Shown here: positions 34,123-46,752 of the stretch, piece by piece
Layout of the letters: the number at the start of each line of letters is the position of its first letter
Numbering within the stretch: position 1 is the first letter of the stretch
Assembly: GCA_037178675.1 (NCBI GenBank)
Contig: JAYMGJ010000281.1
Coordinates: 62,001 to 126,000, forward strand
DNA from: Scleroderma bovista
Lineage: Eukaryota > Basidiomycota > Agaricomycetes > Boletales > Sclerodermataceae
Direction of reading: 5' to 3'
DNA: 64,000 nt
The notes under the pieces: generated by a model
Databases searched by the model: none
What the model saw: only the letters and a program-made list of their open reading frames with translations
Told to the model about the DNA's origin: nothing
Made by a program: the position numbers and the translations under genes

Positions 34123-36752
34123 TTTGACTGAGTTGTTGAGATCAAAGAACTAGCTAGCTGAGACTGGGACGGCTTGCTGGAGGATATTGGCCTGGTCACC
34201 AGCCATTTTATACGTCGCGGATGAAAATGAGGGTACTTATTTGTTCCATGACACTGAATATCGTACCTGACCAAGGCCAACATTCCCGTGTACCAAGGAT
34301 ATCCAATTTGTTTTGTGAGCAGGAACATTGTGACCGTACATCGAACCTAACTTTACGTGACTGTAATCAGATGAGGTACGGACCTACCCTCCAAATATTA
34401 CTTTTGCTGTGTTCATTCCCGTTCCTATGGTGTAGAAGTGTAAAAGACCCACCTTTAATTCAAGGAGGGAATAGCAGATGAAATCGTCGAAGCACGTTAA
34501 TGACAGACTATGATGGTGCGCACCTCTATTAGACATGCTAATCTGCAAAGGCTGCCTCTTGCAACGGTAAATCAAGCCATGATTTACGTGTAGAAGTTCC
34601 TCGCGTTTCCTCCGCTGAACCTAGAAATATGTTTTACAAGGCACTGGGATTAGATGATTGAACAGGTCGCGCTGTTAATGCGCACATGGCGTAGTGGTAT
34701 CCCTAAGTCAGAGACTTATAATATGCATCCTGCTATATGCGATCAATTTACAGAGCGTGGAAAGGGCAGACCTTTCTCGAACTCTCATTGTGTTCGAGAT
34801 GACTTGACATCTGCGCGAAGTTAGCAACGCAGGGTAAAGTGCGTGTCCACTCACGGGAGGACAAGCAAAGGGTCCTCGCCTGGGCACGATAAAGTGGGAT
34901 CAGATCGACCAAAGAACTTTTCTGTTGCAGTGTCAGAGAGATATGTGAGTTGACCACACCCCCCCAACCCTTGATCAAAAGGGCCGTCAGTGGCGGCAGA
35001 GACCTTCTTCCCAACTGTAGCGCACACTGGCGCTTATGTCAATAAACATCAACAGTTTTCCCATAAACGGAGCGGGACAACAGATAAAATGGATAGTCAA
35101 AGTATCAAAGGATTGGTGAGTTTATTATTGTAGCGCGTATGCTGACTCTCCCCAGTTAGCAGCGCTTCATTGACTTGAGTGGAGTCAACGCTGCTACCGC
35201 TCGTTGTACCGTCCACGTCGCCATCGCCGAGTCTCGCCCTCAACACTCGCGGCAATCGGCTCGTCTGCGCTCACGACCTCTCCAAATGCTATCCTTCGAC
35301 TCGCGGTCCCCAGCACCTCAACTGGCGCGTTCGACGGTACGTCTCTGTCTCCAACGCTAAGTGTCCATCGATCTGCAGGCTTGAACCGCTTGTTTTCGAG
35401 TGTATCAGGTGAGTTGTTTGTCTGCACTTCTGTATGAAGCGTTTTGACGTTTCTGCTATCGGTTTCAGCCCTTCTCCCTCATTTCTACCGCCGTGCGCAT
35501 CCGTTTGCGTATTACATATCCGTGTGGTTTGCCAGTGCATCCGACTCGTGTTGTGTTTGCAGTCCCATTTGCATCAATTTCAGCGCTTGACACATCTCAG
35601 TACCTGCTCGACGTGTACGCATGGCTTCCAACGCCATTTGTCTCAGCTCCATTGCATCTCACACCCCCAGAATCCAGGTACGTGCGCGTGCCATCGCCAT
35701 GGCTCACCACGGCCGTTTCAGCGTTGCTTGACGTGTTCCATCCACGCCGTTTCCAAGGTCGTTTGCTTCACCTGCACGCCAATGCGTTCCACCAAGGCAT
35801 ACACATGCACCTGTTTCACCATCATCAATGTACAGTTCGATCGGCCCGTTCAGGGTGCTCATGGGCTCAACACCCCAGCCTGCATCGCTGCCTGCCTTGT
35901 CAACGCACACGCATTCACCTGTACAACCATTGTTGCCCTCTGACGACTCGCTCGAACTATCCATGGCCTAGGGCAACATGACCGATGCATTTATGTAACA
36001 TTGCGCTCGACGCACTTCCGTGCCCAGGCATCCGGCTATTGTGCGATTTCGATAGGTGGCTGTTTATCCTAGCGAATACCTACATCGCTAAGACGCTCGG
36101 TCAGAGCAGCTTGATCACCGCACAAAAATTGGATGGGACGAATGTAAAGGCAGCTTCATAGCAGAGTAAGATTTTGAAGGCAAGCCTGTGCGTGCTAACA
36201 CTCGTTTAGGCACACATAAGCACGCCATTTTAACGGAGAACCAATGAGCACACACTGTAGTAGCCTACTCTAATTCCCTTCCTCGCAGAGCAAAGGTTCT
36301 GGGATTTAGTTAAATCGTGGGAACGTATCGCGACAGGACTTTTTGCCTTCTTTGGAACCGTGTGATTCAGTTGACTTACAGTTGTGAACCTTTTGATACA
36401 CTTCAGTAGTTACAATTTGGATTTCCATTAGTGAGCAAGGGTTCTGCCGACGCAGGCGGCATTTCGAGTCATGTAAATAAATTAAAAATTGTACACACGT
36501 TGAATTGGAGTATGAATGTGCGGAGGTCCAAAAAAGCGTGATTTCGGGCTGCAGACTCCCTTGTGATTTCCATTGCCAAAAGGAGAACGGAGTCCTTCTA
36601 CGTTCAAGTTGTGCCCAAGACAAGAATTATTACCAGTCACAAGGGTACACCCTCAAAGGTTCTGTTTGCTGAAGCTTCAATTTTAGGATGCTGACCGTAT
36701 CCGTCGCAATTACAGTACCAACCAAGTACCAACATTGTGTTAGATAAATATC
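34123..36752. other. spacer with a pyrimidine-rich segment (about 35175-35980)
   Basis: The segment around 35175-35980 is strongly C/T-biased and stays open in several frames (up to ~169 codons), giving Cys/His/Thr-rich translations without any domain. That pattern is typical of composition-driven open frames rather than a gene. The rest of the spacer shows nothing recognisable. The last ~140 bp before 36753 is shared with the upstream of the second F-box gene. Confidence 0.4.
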
Positions 36753-38490
36753 ATGGACGAGCTTTCACAGGCACGAGCTGAATTGGCCCTACTGGAGGAA
36801 CAAGCGCGACGGCTCCTCAAAGAGCTCTTACGCGTCCGTGCTGCCGTGGCCACGCAGCGAGCCAAGGTAGACGATCTCATTCGAACAAGACCATCCGCAT
36901 TCAATCTCCTTCCAACCGAGATATTGCTGTCCATCCTTGACTTCGGTGTTCGTGCTGAACATCCCAAGCGGAAGTATGAATTGGCTGGTGTATGTCGGCG
37001 TTGGAGGGTCATCATCTTCGACAGCGCCAGCTTCTGGGTTACTATCCATGTTGCAACGTCGGTTTCTTCCATTATGACACATCTGGAACGGAGTCATGGA
37101 GCACCTCTTGACATTACCATTGAGGGTTCATTGTGGTCCCGATCCCAGCATCTCACACTTATCCCATCCCTCGACATTGTTGTCCCCTTGGCACATCGCT
37201 GGCATAGACTATCAATTATTCATCTCTCCGGCTTCGATGACGATGAGGATGAATCCGATGATACGACGCTACCGGAATTCATCATCAAGAGGATCAGTCA
37301 TTTACGATTTCCCTCTCTCAAATATGTTGCAATCTCATATTGTAACACTTCTTTGGCCTTTCTTTCCCCAGCCAGTGCCCCAGCCCTTGAACATTTGGAA
37401 CTCGACGACGTCGCTGCTGAGTGCACCGATTTTCCACAAGTCACTGCATTGAAAACTCTCCAGCTGGATTTCTATAACATGCACCATCCGTCATTCCCAT
37501 ACCTGATTCCAACGCAGGCATTGACGAACCTTTCAATATCAGGATTCATAGAGGAACTCTCGCTCCGACCAAACAGTATTCACTTCCCATCTCTGAAGAT
37601 GCTTGAGATATCCTGTCCTACAATCACGAGACAATTCATGAAAGCAATTGTGGCACCCAATCTCGAACGATTGCACTACACTTCTTTTGATGCTGATGAT
37701 CCACCTTCCATTACATTGCGTGGATTTCGCTCTGAATTCACCAATGTCCGCCACCTCTCCTTTAATCGTCCCGTGAATATGAACACTCCTAAATTACATT
37801 ATGCCGATGCTGCCACTCTTTGTATGGCTTTCCCTGGCGTACGTCATGTGGAGTTGAAAACGGATCAGTTATCTCACCTCTTCGACCCCACACCGAGCAA
37901 CACTCATGCTCGTCGTCCCATAGACTTCTGGACGGAACTCGAGAGCTTGACCTTGTGTGGGATGCACCCCACATGGCTAGAACCCAACCAGTTCTCGGCT
38001 TGGCTTGTTGGTCGACAAGCATTGGAGCTGCGAAAGTTGTATGTAAGGCTGGTACAGTTTTCCGATGACCCCAGTGAAAGCTTCGATTTCGAATTTTTTC
38101 GGCTGTACGAAGTTCTCAGAGAAACCTGTATTCTGGAGTTGGACAATTTTCGGTTAATGTTGCCGGAGATGGATCTCTATATGCCGGTGAATTCTCGGTT
38201 GAGAGTGGTAAGCACATCATTCCCGTATACCGAGCTATATTCACTATATATGGGTTTAGCATTCGCCGGAGCTAACAAGAGGACTTATGGATGACATTAC
38301 TGCAGCCTTTCTAACAGGAGACGTCGGTCATGGTTGATAACAGGCAAAGGGTCGTTCTTAGCAGGCAAATGGCGTCAGGTGCTTTCTACGTAGCGATTCA
38401 TCGTGTTGCAGTCGAAAGGACAGACTTCCAGTCATACCATCACCGTTTTATTTGTACACTTATTCGAATTCATTTTCTCTAGTCGGAATG
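36610..38490 (+). repeat. tandem duplicated block, unit 1 (F-box gene plus flanks)
   Basis: Similarity to unit 2 (about 39765-41660, offset near 3.15 kb) starts at TGTGCCCAAGACAAGAATTA in both and includes GGATGCTGACCGTATCC upstream of the start codon. It continues ~150 bp past the stop, ending near the shared CTAGTCGGAATG. Promoter, gene and 3' region were therefore copied together. Confidence 0.75.
36753..38337 (+). CDS. F-box/LRR-like protein, tandem copy 1
   Basis: Main exon 36753-38207 encodes an N-terminal coiled coil (LSQARAELALLEEQARRLLK), an F-box-like segment at about residues 50-95 (NLLPTEILLSILDFGVRAEH, LAGVCRRWRVIIFDSASFW), and leucine-rich segments such as FPSLKYVAIS, APALEHLELDDV and LTNLSISGF. 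I favour an intron 38208-38259 (GTAAGC...TTTAG) leading to a last exon HSPELTRGLMDDITAAFLTG ending at 38337. Both tandem copies preserve this exon and its stop. Without splicing, the frame stops at 38294. F-box proteins recruit substrates to SCF ligases; the target is unknown. Its neighbour at 39901 is a close duplicate with shared promoter sequence. Confidence 0.85.
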
Positions 38491-39900
38491 CAGGTTCACC
38501 CTCGAAGTTGTAAGCATAGGGTTGTGACACATCAAACACAATAACTGCCAAACGCACGGGTTATGTCGTTTCGGACTTCCCACTGGCCGACTTCAAATGC
38601 CCCAGGATGTATGTAGTGGTATCCAGATAATACCTAAATGCTAAAGAGGAAAACACTTGCATCCTGAATGCCTACCATACCTTGATGGGCACAGGAGCTT
38701 GCCATCGTGGTCGAGCAGAAAAGCTTTACCTCGGACAATTGGTACGACACACGTGGAAACACGATGATACATTAGGAGCATCACTGCTACTGAGTTCAGG
38801 GGGACGCGACAGATGTGAGAGCTGAGCACACGCTTTCCCTTCCCCTTCGTATTCCAGTCAAAATGTGTTAATTTTGTTGGAGGAAGCTGTCAGACGCACC
38901 GAGACTAAAACAATGCACCTGTCACCATTAATGTGTTGCATCCATCCTTGAACAGCGACATGTCTGCCAACACCAGGCAGAGATATTCTGGTGAGGAGGG
39001 GTTGGTGAAAAATAGAACCGAAGTTGAATGGTCCAGTGGTACAGAGGTGCCTCAAACTGGGTGACATCGACATTGAAGCCTTGGTGCTTTCAATTATCCC
39101 TGACGAACATTGCCAGTGACCGTCAATGCACATACCGCATGTGCATTTGTAGGTAAAGGTTGAAGGGGCTGTAGCTGACACCACCGTCACACATGAGAGC
39201 GAAAGTGAGGAAGAAACCATTGCCTACAGTAGTGTTGGCAAACAACTGAAGACGAAACGCACCCTCGTCTGACTTCGGATTGGGTGTAAAATAGCACGAG
39301 CAGCAACACAATAGATACTATCTTTTGTAGCTGCAGCCTCGCCAACGAATATCAACACATCTACAGGGAGATCAGTTTGCATGACAGGAAGAATGGTGCC
39401 GTGCTTGCAGTAATGATAATCAGAATAGATGTACGGTTCATTTGTGTGAATGCCAACGATGCCTTGATACGCGCAGAAACTGCCCATGGCAGATGAAAGC
39501 GGTGAAAGCGGCATCTGTTGAACAGCTGTGATGAAAAACGTTGAAAGTGAAATGGGCCGAATGTGCGACGACACTGCAAGAACGTCATCGACGTTGTCAA
39601 TCAGCAGAACGCAGACCGACAGCAGAAAAGGGAGAACGAATGTGTCAACAACGTTGAGTGAACACTGAACAGCATGTACTCAGAATAGCACAGCATGGGC
39701 GGCTAATGCTAAATGTTTTGGATGTCGGGCTCTTTGGAACGGGTTTGATTAACAATCGAACGGAGTTGTGCCCAAGACAAGAATTATATTATTAGCAGTC
39801 ACAAGAGTAAACTTCGGTTCAGTTTTATGTTCAACTTTAGGATGCTGACCGTATCCATGGCAATCACAGACCCACTTCTTGCAAGTACCACGTCGAGATC
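38338..39900. other. spacer between tandem F-box genes
   Basis: The first ~150 bp and last ~140 bp belong to the duplicated block. In between are short minus-strand frames (for example 39224-39574 and 38858-39220) that may be pieces of one decayed gene. I recognise no domain in them. Confidence 0.4.
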
Positions 39901-41488
39901 ATGGACGAGCTTTCAGGGGCACGAGCTGAATTGGCCCTACTGGAGGAACAAGCGCGACAGCTCCTCAAAGAGCTCTTGCGCGTCCGTGCTGCCGTGGCCA
40001 TGCAGCGAACCAAGATAAACGAACTCATTCGAACAAGACCAACCGCATTCAATCTCCTTCCAACCGAGATATTGCTGTCCATCCTTGACTTTGGTGTTCG
40101 TGCTGAACATCCCAAGCGGAAGTATGAATTGGCTGGCGTATGTCGGCGTTGGAGGGACATCATCTTCGACAGTGCCAGCCTCTGGACTACTATCCATGTC
40201 GCAATGTCGGCTTCTTCCATCGTGACACACGTGGAACGAAGTCGTGGAGCACTTCTTGACATTGTCATTGAGACTTCATTGTGGTCCCAATCTCAGCACA
40301 TTGCACTTGTCCCATCCCTAGATATTGTTGGCTCCTTGGCGCACCGCTGGCATAGGCTGTCGATTTCTCATGTCAATGATGATGAAGACGAACGCGATGA
40401 TATCACACTGTCAGAGTTTATCATCACGAGGATCAGCCACTTGCAATTTCCCTCTCTCAAATACGTTGCAATCTCATCTTGTGACGCTTCTCTGGCCTTC
40501 CTTTCCCCAGCCCGTGCCCCAGCCCTTGAACATCTGGAACTCGACGAGTTCGTTACTGAGGACACTGATTTTCCACAACTCACCACATTAAAAACTCTCA
40601 AGCTGGATTTTTATGAGATGGACTATCCGTCATTCCCATACCTGATTCCAACGCAGGCATTGACGAAGCTTTCAATATCAGGATTCATAGAGGAATTCTC
40701 GCTCCGACCAAACAGTATTCACTTCCCATCTCTGAAGATACTTGAGATATCCTGTCCTACAATCACGAGACAATTCATGGATGCAATTATGGCACCCAAT
40801 CTCGCACAGTTTAAATATTCTTCTTCTAGTTCTAACGATCTATCTTCCGTTGCGTTGGGTGGATTTTGCTCCAAATTCACCAGTGTACGTGTCCTCTCCT
40901 TTTCTTGTACCAAAATTAGGTGGACTCCTGAACTGCTTCATGCCGATGCCATCGCTCTTTGTGAGGCTTTCCCTGGCGTACGTCATGTGGAATTGATGAC
41001 AAGTCTGTTACCTCACTTCTTCGACCCTACACTGAACAATGCTCGTGCTCGTCGTCCCATAGACCTCTGGACGGAACTGGAGAGCTTGACCCTCTTGGGG
41101 CTGCGCTCCAAATGGCTAGAACCCAACCAGCTCTCGTCTTGGCTTGCTGATCGACAAGCATTGGGGCTGCGAAAGTTGCATGTGAAGCTGGCATCCCCTT
41201 CTGAATATGGTGGCCCCGGTCAAGGCATCGATTTCAAATTCCCTCAGCTGTACAAAGTCCTCAAAGAAAACTGCATCCTGGAGCTGGATAATTTCTTGTT
41301 ATCGTTAACCTTGCCAAAGACGTATATCAATATGCCAGTGGATTCTCAGTTGAGAGTGGTAAGCACATCATTACCGTATGCCCCCGGGGCTATATTCACT
41401 GTATGTTTAGCATTCGCCGCATCAAAGAACAGGACTTATGGATGATGTCACTACAGCCTTTCTAGCGGGAGACATCGGTCAAGGTTGA
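39901..41488 (+). CDS. F-box/LRR-like protein, tandem copy 2
   Basis: Duplicate of the gene at 36753. It starts MDELSGARAELALLEEQARQ, with the same coiled coil, F-box-like segment (NLLPTEILLSILDFGVRAEH, VCRRWRDIIFDSASLW) and leucine-rich blocks. The putative terminal intron is 41359-41410, again 52 nt, leading to HSPHQRTGLMDDVTTAFLAG with the stop at 41488; unspliced, the frame ends at 41445. Divergence from copy 1 is concentrated in the C-terminal LRR half (for example SSSSNDLSSVALGGFCSKF against the matching copy 1 segment), where substrate-binding surface would lie, while the F-box is nearly unchanged. That is consistent with diversification of target recognition. Confidence 0.85.
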
Positions 41489-42205
41489 TAGCAGGCAGAG
41501 GAGTGCTCTTGGCAGGCAAATGGAGTCGGGTGTTCTCTATTTAGCGCAGGGACTCCCAATCGTGTTACAGTCGAAAGGACAGACTTCCAGTAACGGGCAT
41601 CATACCGTTGCCGTTTTATTTGTACGTCTATTCGAATTCATTTTCCCTAGTCGGAATGTCCTTCTGGAGAGACAACTACTGGCTGGAGGTCACAAACCTG
41701 AACCACGGTGGCCCGTTGCGGCAGTGTACATGTCATCAGGTCGAATGGCGATCTCGATGTCGAGGGAGTTCCCTCCGCCCTAATGGACAGGTGAGCGCTT
41801 TTGCATTTCCGAACAGTGAGGAAGGGAAGAAGAGCAATACGTAGAACATGTCCATTGGTCAGTATGAAATCGCATGCACGCATCAACTGCCGCAATGCAG
41901 TAAAGCGGCAATAGCAAGGTCATTCGAAAAGTGTTTGGATTGGCATTTACAGGGATGCACCGAGGTACCGCAAAGTCCTATGTACAGTCACAGGTTGGCG
42001 CCGACAAATCAGCCTTTGCTAGTAACGGAAGTGGCAGCCTGTTCATGTCCACAACACCTGGGATGGAGATGTGCCTCTTTGCGCCCCCAATCCTTCGGCG
42101 AAGGCTCGGATCCTGATACAGTAGTATTGTGTTGCTGAAGAGTGCGGGACCCAGACGCTGGTCGGAAAGACAGGCCAAGGGGATATCAACTGTAGATTCA
42201 ATCAA
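41489..42205. other. spacer after the second F-box gene
   Basis: The first ~170 bp is the right end of the duplicated block. The remainder has open frames of under 100 codons with no recognised domain. Confidence 0.4.
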
Positions 42206-42794
42206 ATGTCTGATGATGTTACGCTCAACTACTTGATCCTAGGCTATCCTAGGCGAGCCGCCTGAAAAAGTCTTCCCAGTCGACATCGCTCGCTCCAACA
42301 TTATTGTTGATGCTCTCAAAGGCGCCATCAAAGACAACCAACGACGTGCATTCCCATCGATGTGGACGCCCACGACCTGATTTTCTATAACACCTTCCTT
42401 CGTCTTGACGGCGAGTTTGAGCAGGAGCTCGACAGTTTCAGAAACACCCTGACTTGGCTTCGAGAAACCCTTGCAGTCTGCGTCGAAATTGGCCAACATC
42501 TTTACCGATCTTTCCGAGGACGATTTGCATGTCATTGTCCGGTCACCCCTCGAAGGTGAGCTCTCCGTCTCTGATATTGACCCCATACCGATACATAGTG
42601 CCTTCAGTGTTTCACTGTTGGGTGCGGGGCACCCCTGCCAATGCTCAAAATTTCGAGCACGGCATCAATCAGCGATCTCAGAAACGATTGAGGATAAGAA
42701 ACAAGTTGATTGCCGTTCAGACGACACAAAGATTTATAAGTTTGTCGCTGCCTTCGACAAGGATTCGGAATTTTTGGAGCGTATCACACTCTGA
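42206..42794 (+). pseudogene. Crinkler (CRN) N-terminal domain pseudogene
   Basis: The start codon is followed by SDDVTLNYLILG. Later, in shifted frames, come EKVFPVDIARSNIIVDAL, IKDNQRRAFPS, DVDAHDLIFYNTFLRLDG and LANIFTDLSEDDLHVIVRSP. Order and content match the ubiquitin-like Crinkler N-terminal domain (family knowledge: KVFPV..., IK...F...D.D...L.L..., and a closing HIIV-P). At least three frame breaks interrupt it. The first is explained by a direct repeat ATCCTAGGC at 42236-42244 and 42246-42254, a +10 nt insertion. The second lies near 42355 and the third near 42470. The final open piece runs to a stop at 42794 without a recognisable C-terminal effector domain. It is dead unless spliced in an unusual way. 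Confidence 0.75.
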
Positions 42795-42975
42795 TGTTGG
42801 CGCACCCTTGTGTGATCAACAGATCCTATCGACGTTGTTTCCGTCACGGCCACTCGAAAATCACCTTCAGTTGGTACGTGGCACTTAGTTTAAGCACGGC
42901 GACGACGATACGTGCTTCATTCCTCTAGATACACCACATTTACAAGCGAACAACTTGTCTGATCGCCCTGACGTT

Positions 42976-43332
42976 CTAATCATTCTTCCATGCAGGGTGC
43001 CAACTTATCTTCACTGGTGTTGCTTGGAATTTACATCCAACTGTGGAAACGCTTTCAGTTGGTTTGTCGTTCCAATACCATACATTGTTAGAGGAGTAGT
43101 AGCAGTTTTGAGAAACTGGCCAACAACTGGGTGACCCAAATATTGTCTGAGCCGCGGTTGTGTTTGTTGCTATTTGTTTGAAAATCCAAACATTCGTCGT
43201 GAGCGTTTCATTGGCATCCACTTCCACCGCCTCGCCTCGGGAGTCGGCAGCCGAATTTCGTGCACGTGAAGGGATCAATTGCCTCGGTCCACACTCATTC
43301 CGATAGCATTCGCTTGTCCAAGCGCACGCCAA
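42976..43332 (-). other. unrecognised 118-codon open frame
   Basis: The translation contains paired Cys residues and Trp/Tyr-rich stretches (FGSPSCWPVSQNCYYSSNNV, WYWNDKP), unlike the surrounding noise frames. There is no signal peptide at its first Met and no recognised family. It may be the last exon of a decayed secreted-protein gene; support is weak. Confidence 0.25.
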
Positions 43333-46300
43333 CGGAGCACTGTGCAGTAGTACCCAATTTCTAGGTGGTTAGCAATATCTCTTCTAGGTGAGCTTGACTG
43401 AGGTGAAAGATGGTATCATAGCACCAGCTTACTTCTGCCCAAGATACTAATCTAAAAAAGCCCCCCAGTTCAACGCTTAGCTTTGCAGATTAGATCATAA
43501 TTCGGTCCACCACAATAAATCTAGAAGTCAGCCCAATCACGTAGGTGCAGTTATACACGTGCCCAGTAGTCTACATCGTGTTATCCATGTGACTTCTTTA
43601 CCAGGACGGCCTGGCATGTTATGCCATTCCAAAAATCCTTTGCGCCTCAACAGGGCCGCCGATATTCACCTCACCTCAACCGGAGTTATGTGATCAAGCT
43701 TCGTTTAGGGTGCGAGACTCCCTGAACATCTCAGAATAAAAAATGGAGCGACTTAAACCCAGTTTCTTCTATTCGGATCGTACCTATGCTTTCCCGGCGT
43801 CGTTCACGATTCCCAGTGCTAGTGAATATTATGTTTGAGCAGGAAGCGAGAAGTCCTACAACTCGGATGAACGGCTGCAATACTCCTGGAATAGCAATGA
43901 CGCGGTGGTCAGTCTCCAATATCCCTTTACCCCGCTGTCCATGTGTGGAGATCCATTCAATCTCAGCACCCTTTCGTTATTACGTTCCATTGGCTCCAAA
44001 GTGGACTCAACGGTTATGCCATAATCTGGTTGACAGAACCGAAGACTGAGAATCGGATGCCACAGAGTCATCCATGGCCCCTAACCCAATCCGGTACGTA
44101 AGAAATTCAGGTGCTCTATTCGAACAGGAAACGAACGATACCAAAAGTGGTTGTGATCAAGTTGATTTAAATGGTCATTGAAGCGCCCGCTAAGAAGATA
44201 AAAGGACAGTCATTTCTGAGGATCCACCATCTCAAAGTCAACACTCTACGCCTAGTTTTCATCATGTACAGCAACTCGGACGACTGCGACCTCGTTGAGG
44301 GTTGGTACACGCTGAAGGTCAACAACGTCCCCGTTGTCGTTGACCCAGCCAACCAAGTTGTGGCTGATAAATACGCCAAACCAACAGTAGGTCCCGTTAC
44401 CCTCCGACTGACTTTGCGGTGAACATGTCACTAGTGTTTCTACTTCGCGCAAGTGGCAAGACATGGTGGCGGCTGCTCCTACAATGTTTACACTGACAAA
44501 CCACAAACGAAGTTCGCCGAGTATGATAATAACTGGGACATCTATATCCAGGAAGAAGATCAACTCCACCAGACGCCTCGATACTGGACACTCAAGTTGT
44601 TATATGGCAACATTTACACGTGAATTATTGAATCACTGCTACGATTTGACCATTCCTGACGTCGCCTGCCATATGATAGCATCGGGCCAAATCCTCCCAG
44701 TATCAATGTTTGGACTGCACCAGCACAAGGTGGCCAGGTAAGTTGTTCATCATCACCAGGATGCTGTCATTCATACCCTGCTCTAGCTCTACCTCACCAC
44801 TGGCACAACCCCCACTGCTGAACAGGAGTTCGTTTTCACTCCATGCAAAGCGCCATACTGAAGGTCCAGTGTTTGTGTCTGAAATGTACGATTATTCGTC
44901 AGTTTGAGTCAATGGCCGTTGTATGTTTGTTATATTTGTTTAAAAATCCAAAGATGTTTGCGAAACTCGGCGAGACCGTTTATGCGGGACTACCTGTCAT
45001 CCCTGGACTAAATAACTGCACCGTACACTGGAGCCCGGGGGCCACCGAAACCGGGTTAGCCTCGCCTTCATTAGTGTTGCTCGCATTTGGCTTCTTGCCG
45101 TGACATCAGTGTTGGTGAAGGCCACTCTCTTCAATCACATCACCTATTCTTCCTCCTGTTAGCCTTCTGTAGTGGTGATCCCTCGACCCTCCTTGACTTG
45201 TCTGCGTATCGCTGGCGAGGAATTTCGGGTGATGCTCTTCGTGCATAACGAAGAAGCAAATAAAGGGCCTAGGTAGACTGGCCATGGTCAGACAGTGCCA
45301 TAATGTGTTACCAGCAATTGTCTTCGTCAGTGTCGTACTCATCTCTACAGAATATGCATGCTCGGCAAATCAAACCAAAAATTCATCATCGGGGACAAGT
45401 TGGAATATCGACGATGCTGCAGCCAGCCACAACAGGAATAGTGCCGTCGCTGACACGTCGCCGCCTTCGCAGAGGCAGGGCTACGATCTACTCCTTGTTA
45501 TTCGATATAATATCTTGACTCTACTTCTGTTGGACATACCTGTAACTTGTCAACATCAGCGCAGAATATGAACTCAGTATCTGAGTTTATGTACAGAGCA
45601 CGCTTGACTAACTCGCCTCAATGCGTGTGTCTACACAGGTGCGAAAACAAATAATGAAGGCCAGCTGAAGAGCGTAGAGAGAAACTCAATCGGAAAGGCG
45701 GGACGGGTTATGGACGAGACATTACCTTGTTCGTAACAATCGAATGTCGGGGTTCTTCGTACTCACAAGAACCTCTATCCGGATTCCGGATCACTATAAT
45801 GACATTCAACATCGTCCAGGCAACGCTCGAAGCAAACGTGGGTTGTTGTTGTTAATATACCACGGCTAGGCTGCAGAGCCCCACCGAACGTCATCCTGTG
45901 GAGGTTAGTTGTCAACTTGCCCATAGTACCCTTTGAGGCCTTGTTGTCGACCTCGTGCTGCTGTGGTTGTTGGAGGAGTCAGCACAAAATAAGTTCAACC
46001 ATTATGTCGGTTTATTTCGAAAAACACTGCATGAAGCCCAAAGAGCCTGATGCCTGCCTGATGCCATTTACCCCCGTGAGTTCGGATGGAGCAAGGCGAT
46101 CGCAAAATTTCCCCTTAGAATTTATTATTGCTGTCCCAAGCAATGCTGCAAGGTCAAACATAGTCGAACAGGCGCAAGATTTATCCGGGGAACTTGAAGC
46201 GCTCGCGATCTCGGAGCTCTTGAGAAACGGTGTGATTCATTGGGTAGAGGAAATCGATATTGATAATTGCATGGCAAGTGAACGTTTGAACTCTCGCTTC

Positions 46301-46633
46301 TTGTTCTCAGACTGAATGACCGCCGCGAAGTCAATGCCCGGGGAGAGGTTGGTGGCATGGAGTCGGGGCTATGTAGCACTCTCCTAGAGGAACGGCTATC
46401 TTCCTCAGGCTCTACGAAGAGAGTCTGGGCTTAGGGAGATCTGACTGGTAGATGCACTTCTGGAAAAAAATGCATGTTAGCATTCACTCGAAGAAATTCT
46501 CATTTCCAACGCTTTCAACCGCCGAGAAAAACAGAAAATGATGTGCAATGAGTCGGGCAATCTGTGGTTATGGTCAATCGGATTAGTAAAAAATTTCTTG
46601 TCGACTCATGAACACACAATCAAGTCGGTACTA
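43333..46633. other. gene-poor region with scattered open frames
   Basis: The only stretches that look protein-like are 44171-44422 (contains WYTLKVNNVPVVVDPANQVV) and, in another frame, around 44465-44620 (KFAEYDNNWDIYIQEEDQ, YWTLKLLYGNIYT). They could be two exons or frame-broken halves of a small beta-rich protein. I cannot name it. A 132-codon frame at 45917-46315 has no recognised domain. Confidence 0.3.
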
Positions 46634-46752
46634 CATCTGATACACTAGCCGGTGGATTCCAGTGGAATCCACCCCTTATAAGGATAAGTGCCTTCGGGTA
46701 GTCTTCAGATCTAATTCAAAACTTCGTCAATTTTGAGTCTCTTCCTCAGATG
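46634..46752 (-). mobile_element. 119 bp MITE-like element, copy 2 (inverted)
   Basis: Reverse complement of 31220-31338, identical base for base by eye, with the same CATCTGA/TCAGATG ends. Here it is flanked by TA on both sides. Identity over the full length with different flanks indicates recent movement or copying of the element itself rather than a segmental duplication. Confidence 0.8.

Noticed and set aside
35175..35981. Cys/His-rich protein gene in the pyrimidine-rich segment
   Set aside because: Several frames stay open at once and the translations are composition-driven, with no conserved motif or splice structure.
30495..41488. One shared duplication event for hydrophobins and F-box genes
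   Set aside because: Both pairs have an offset near 3.15 kb, but the repeated blocks are different sequences and do not overlap, so the equal spacing is taken as coincidence.
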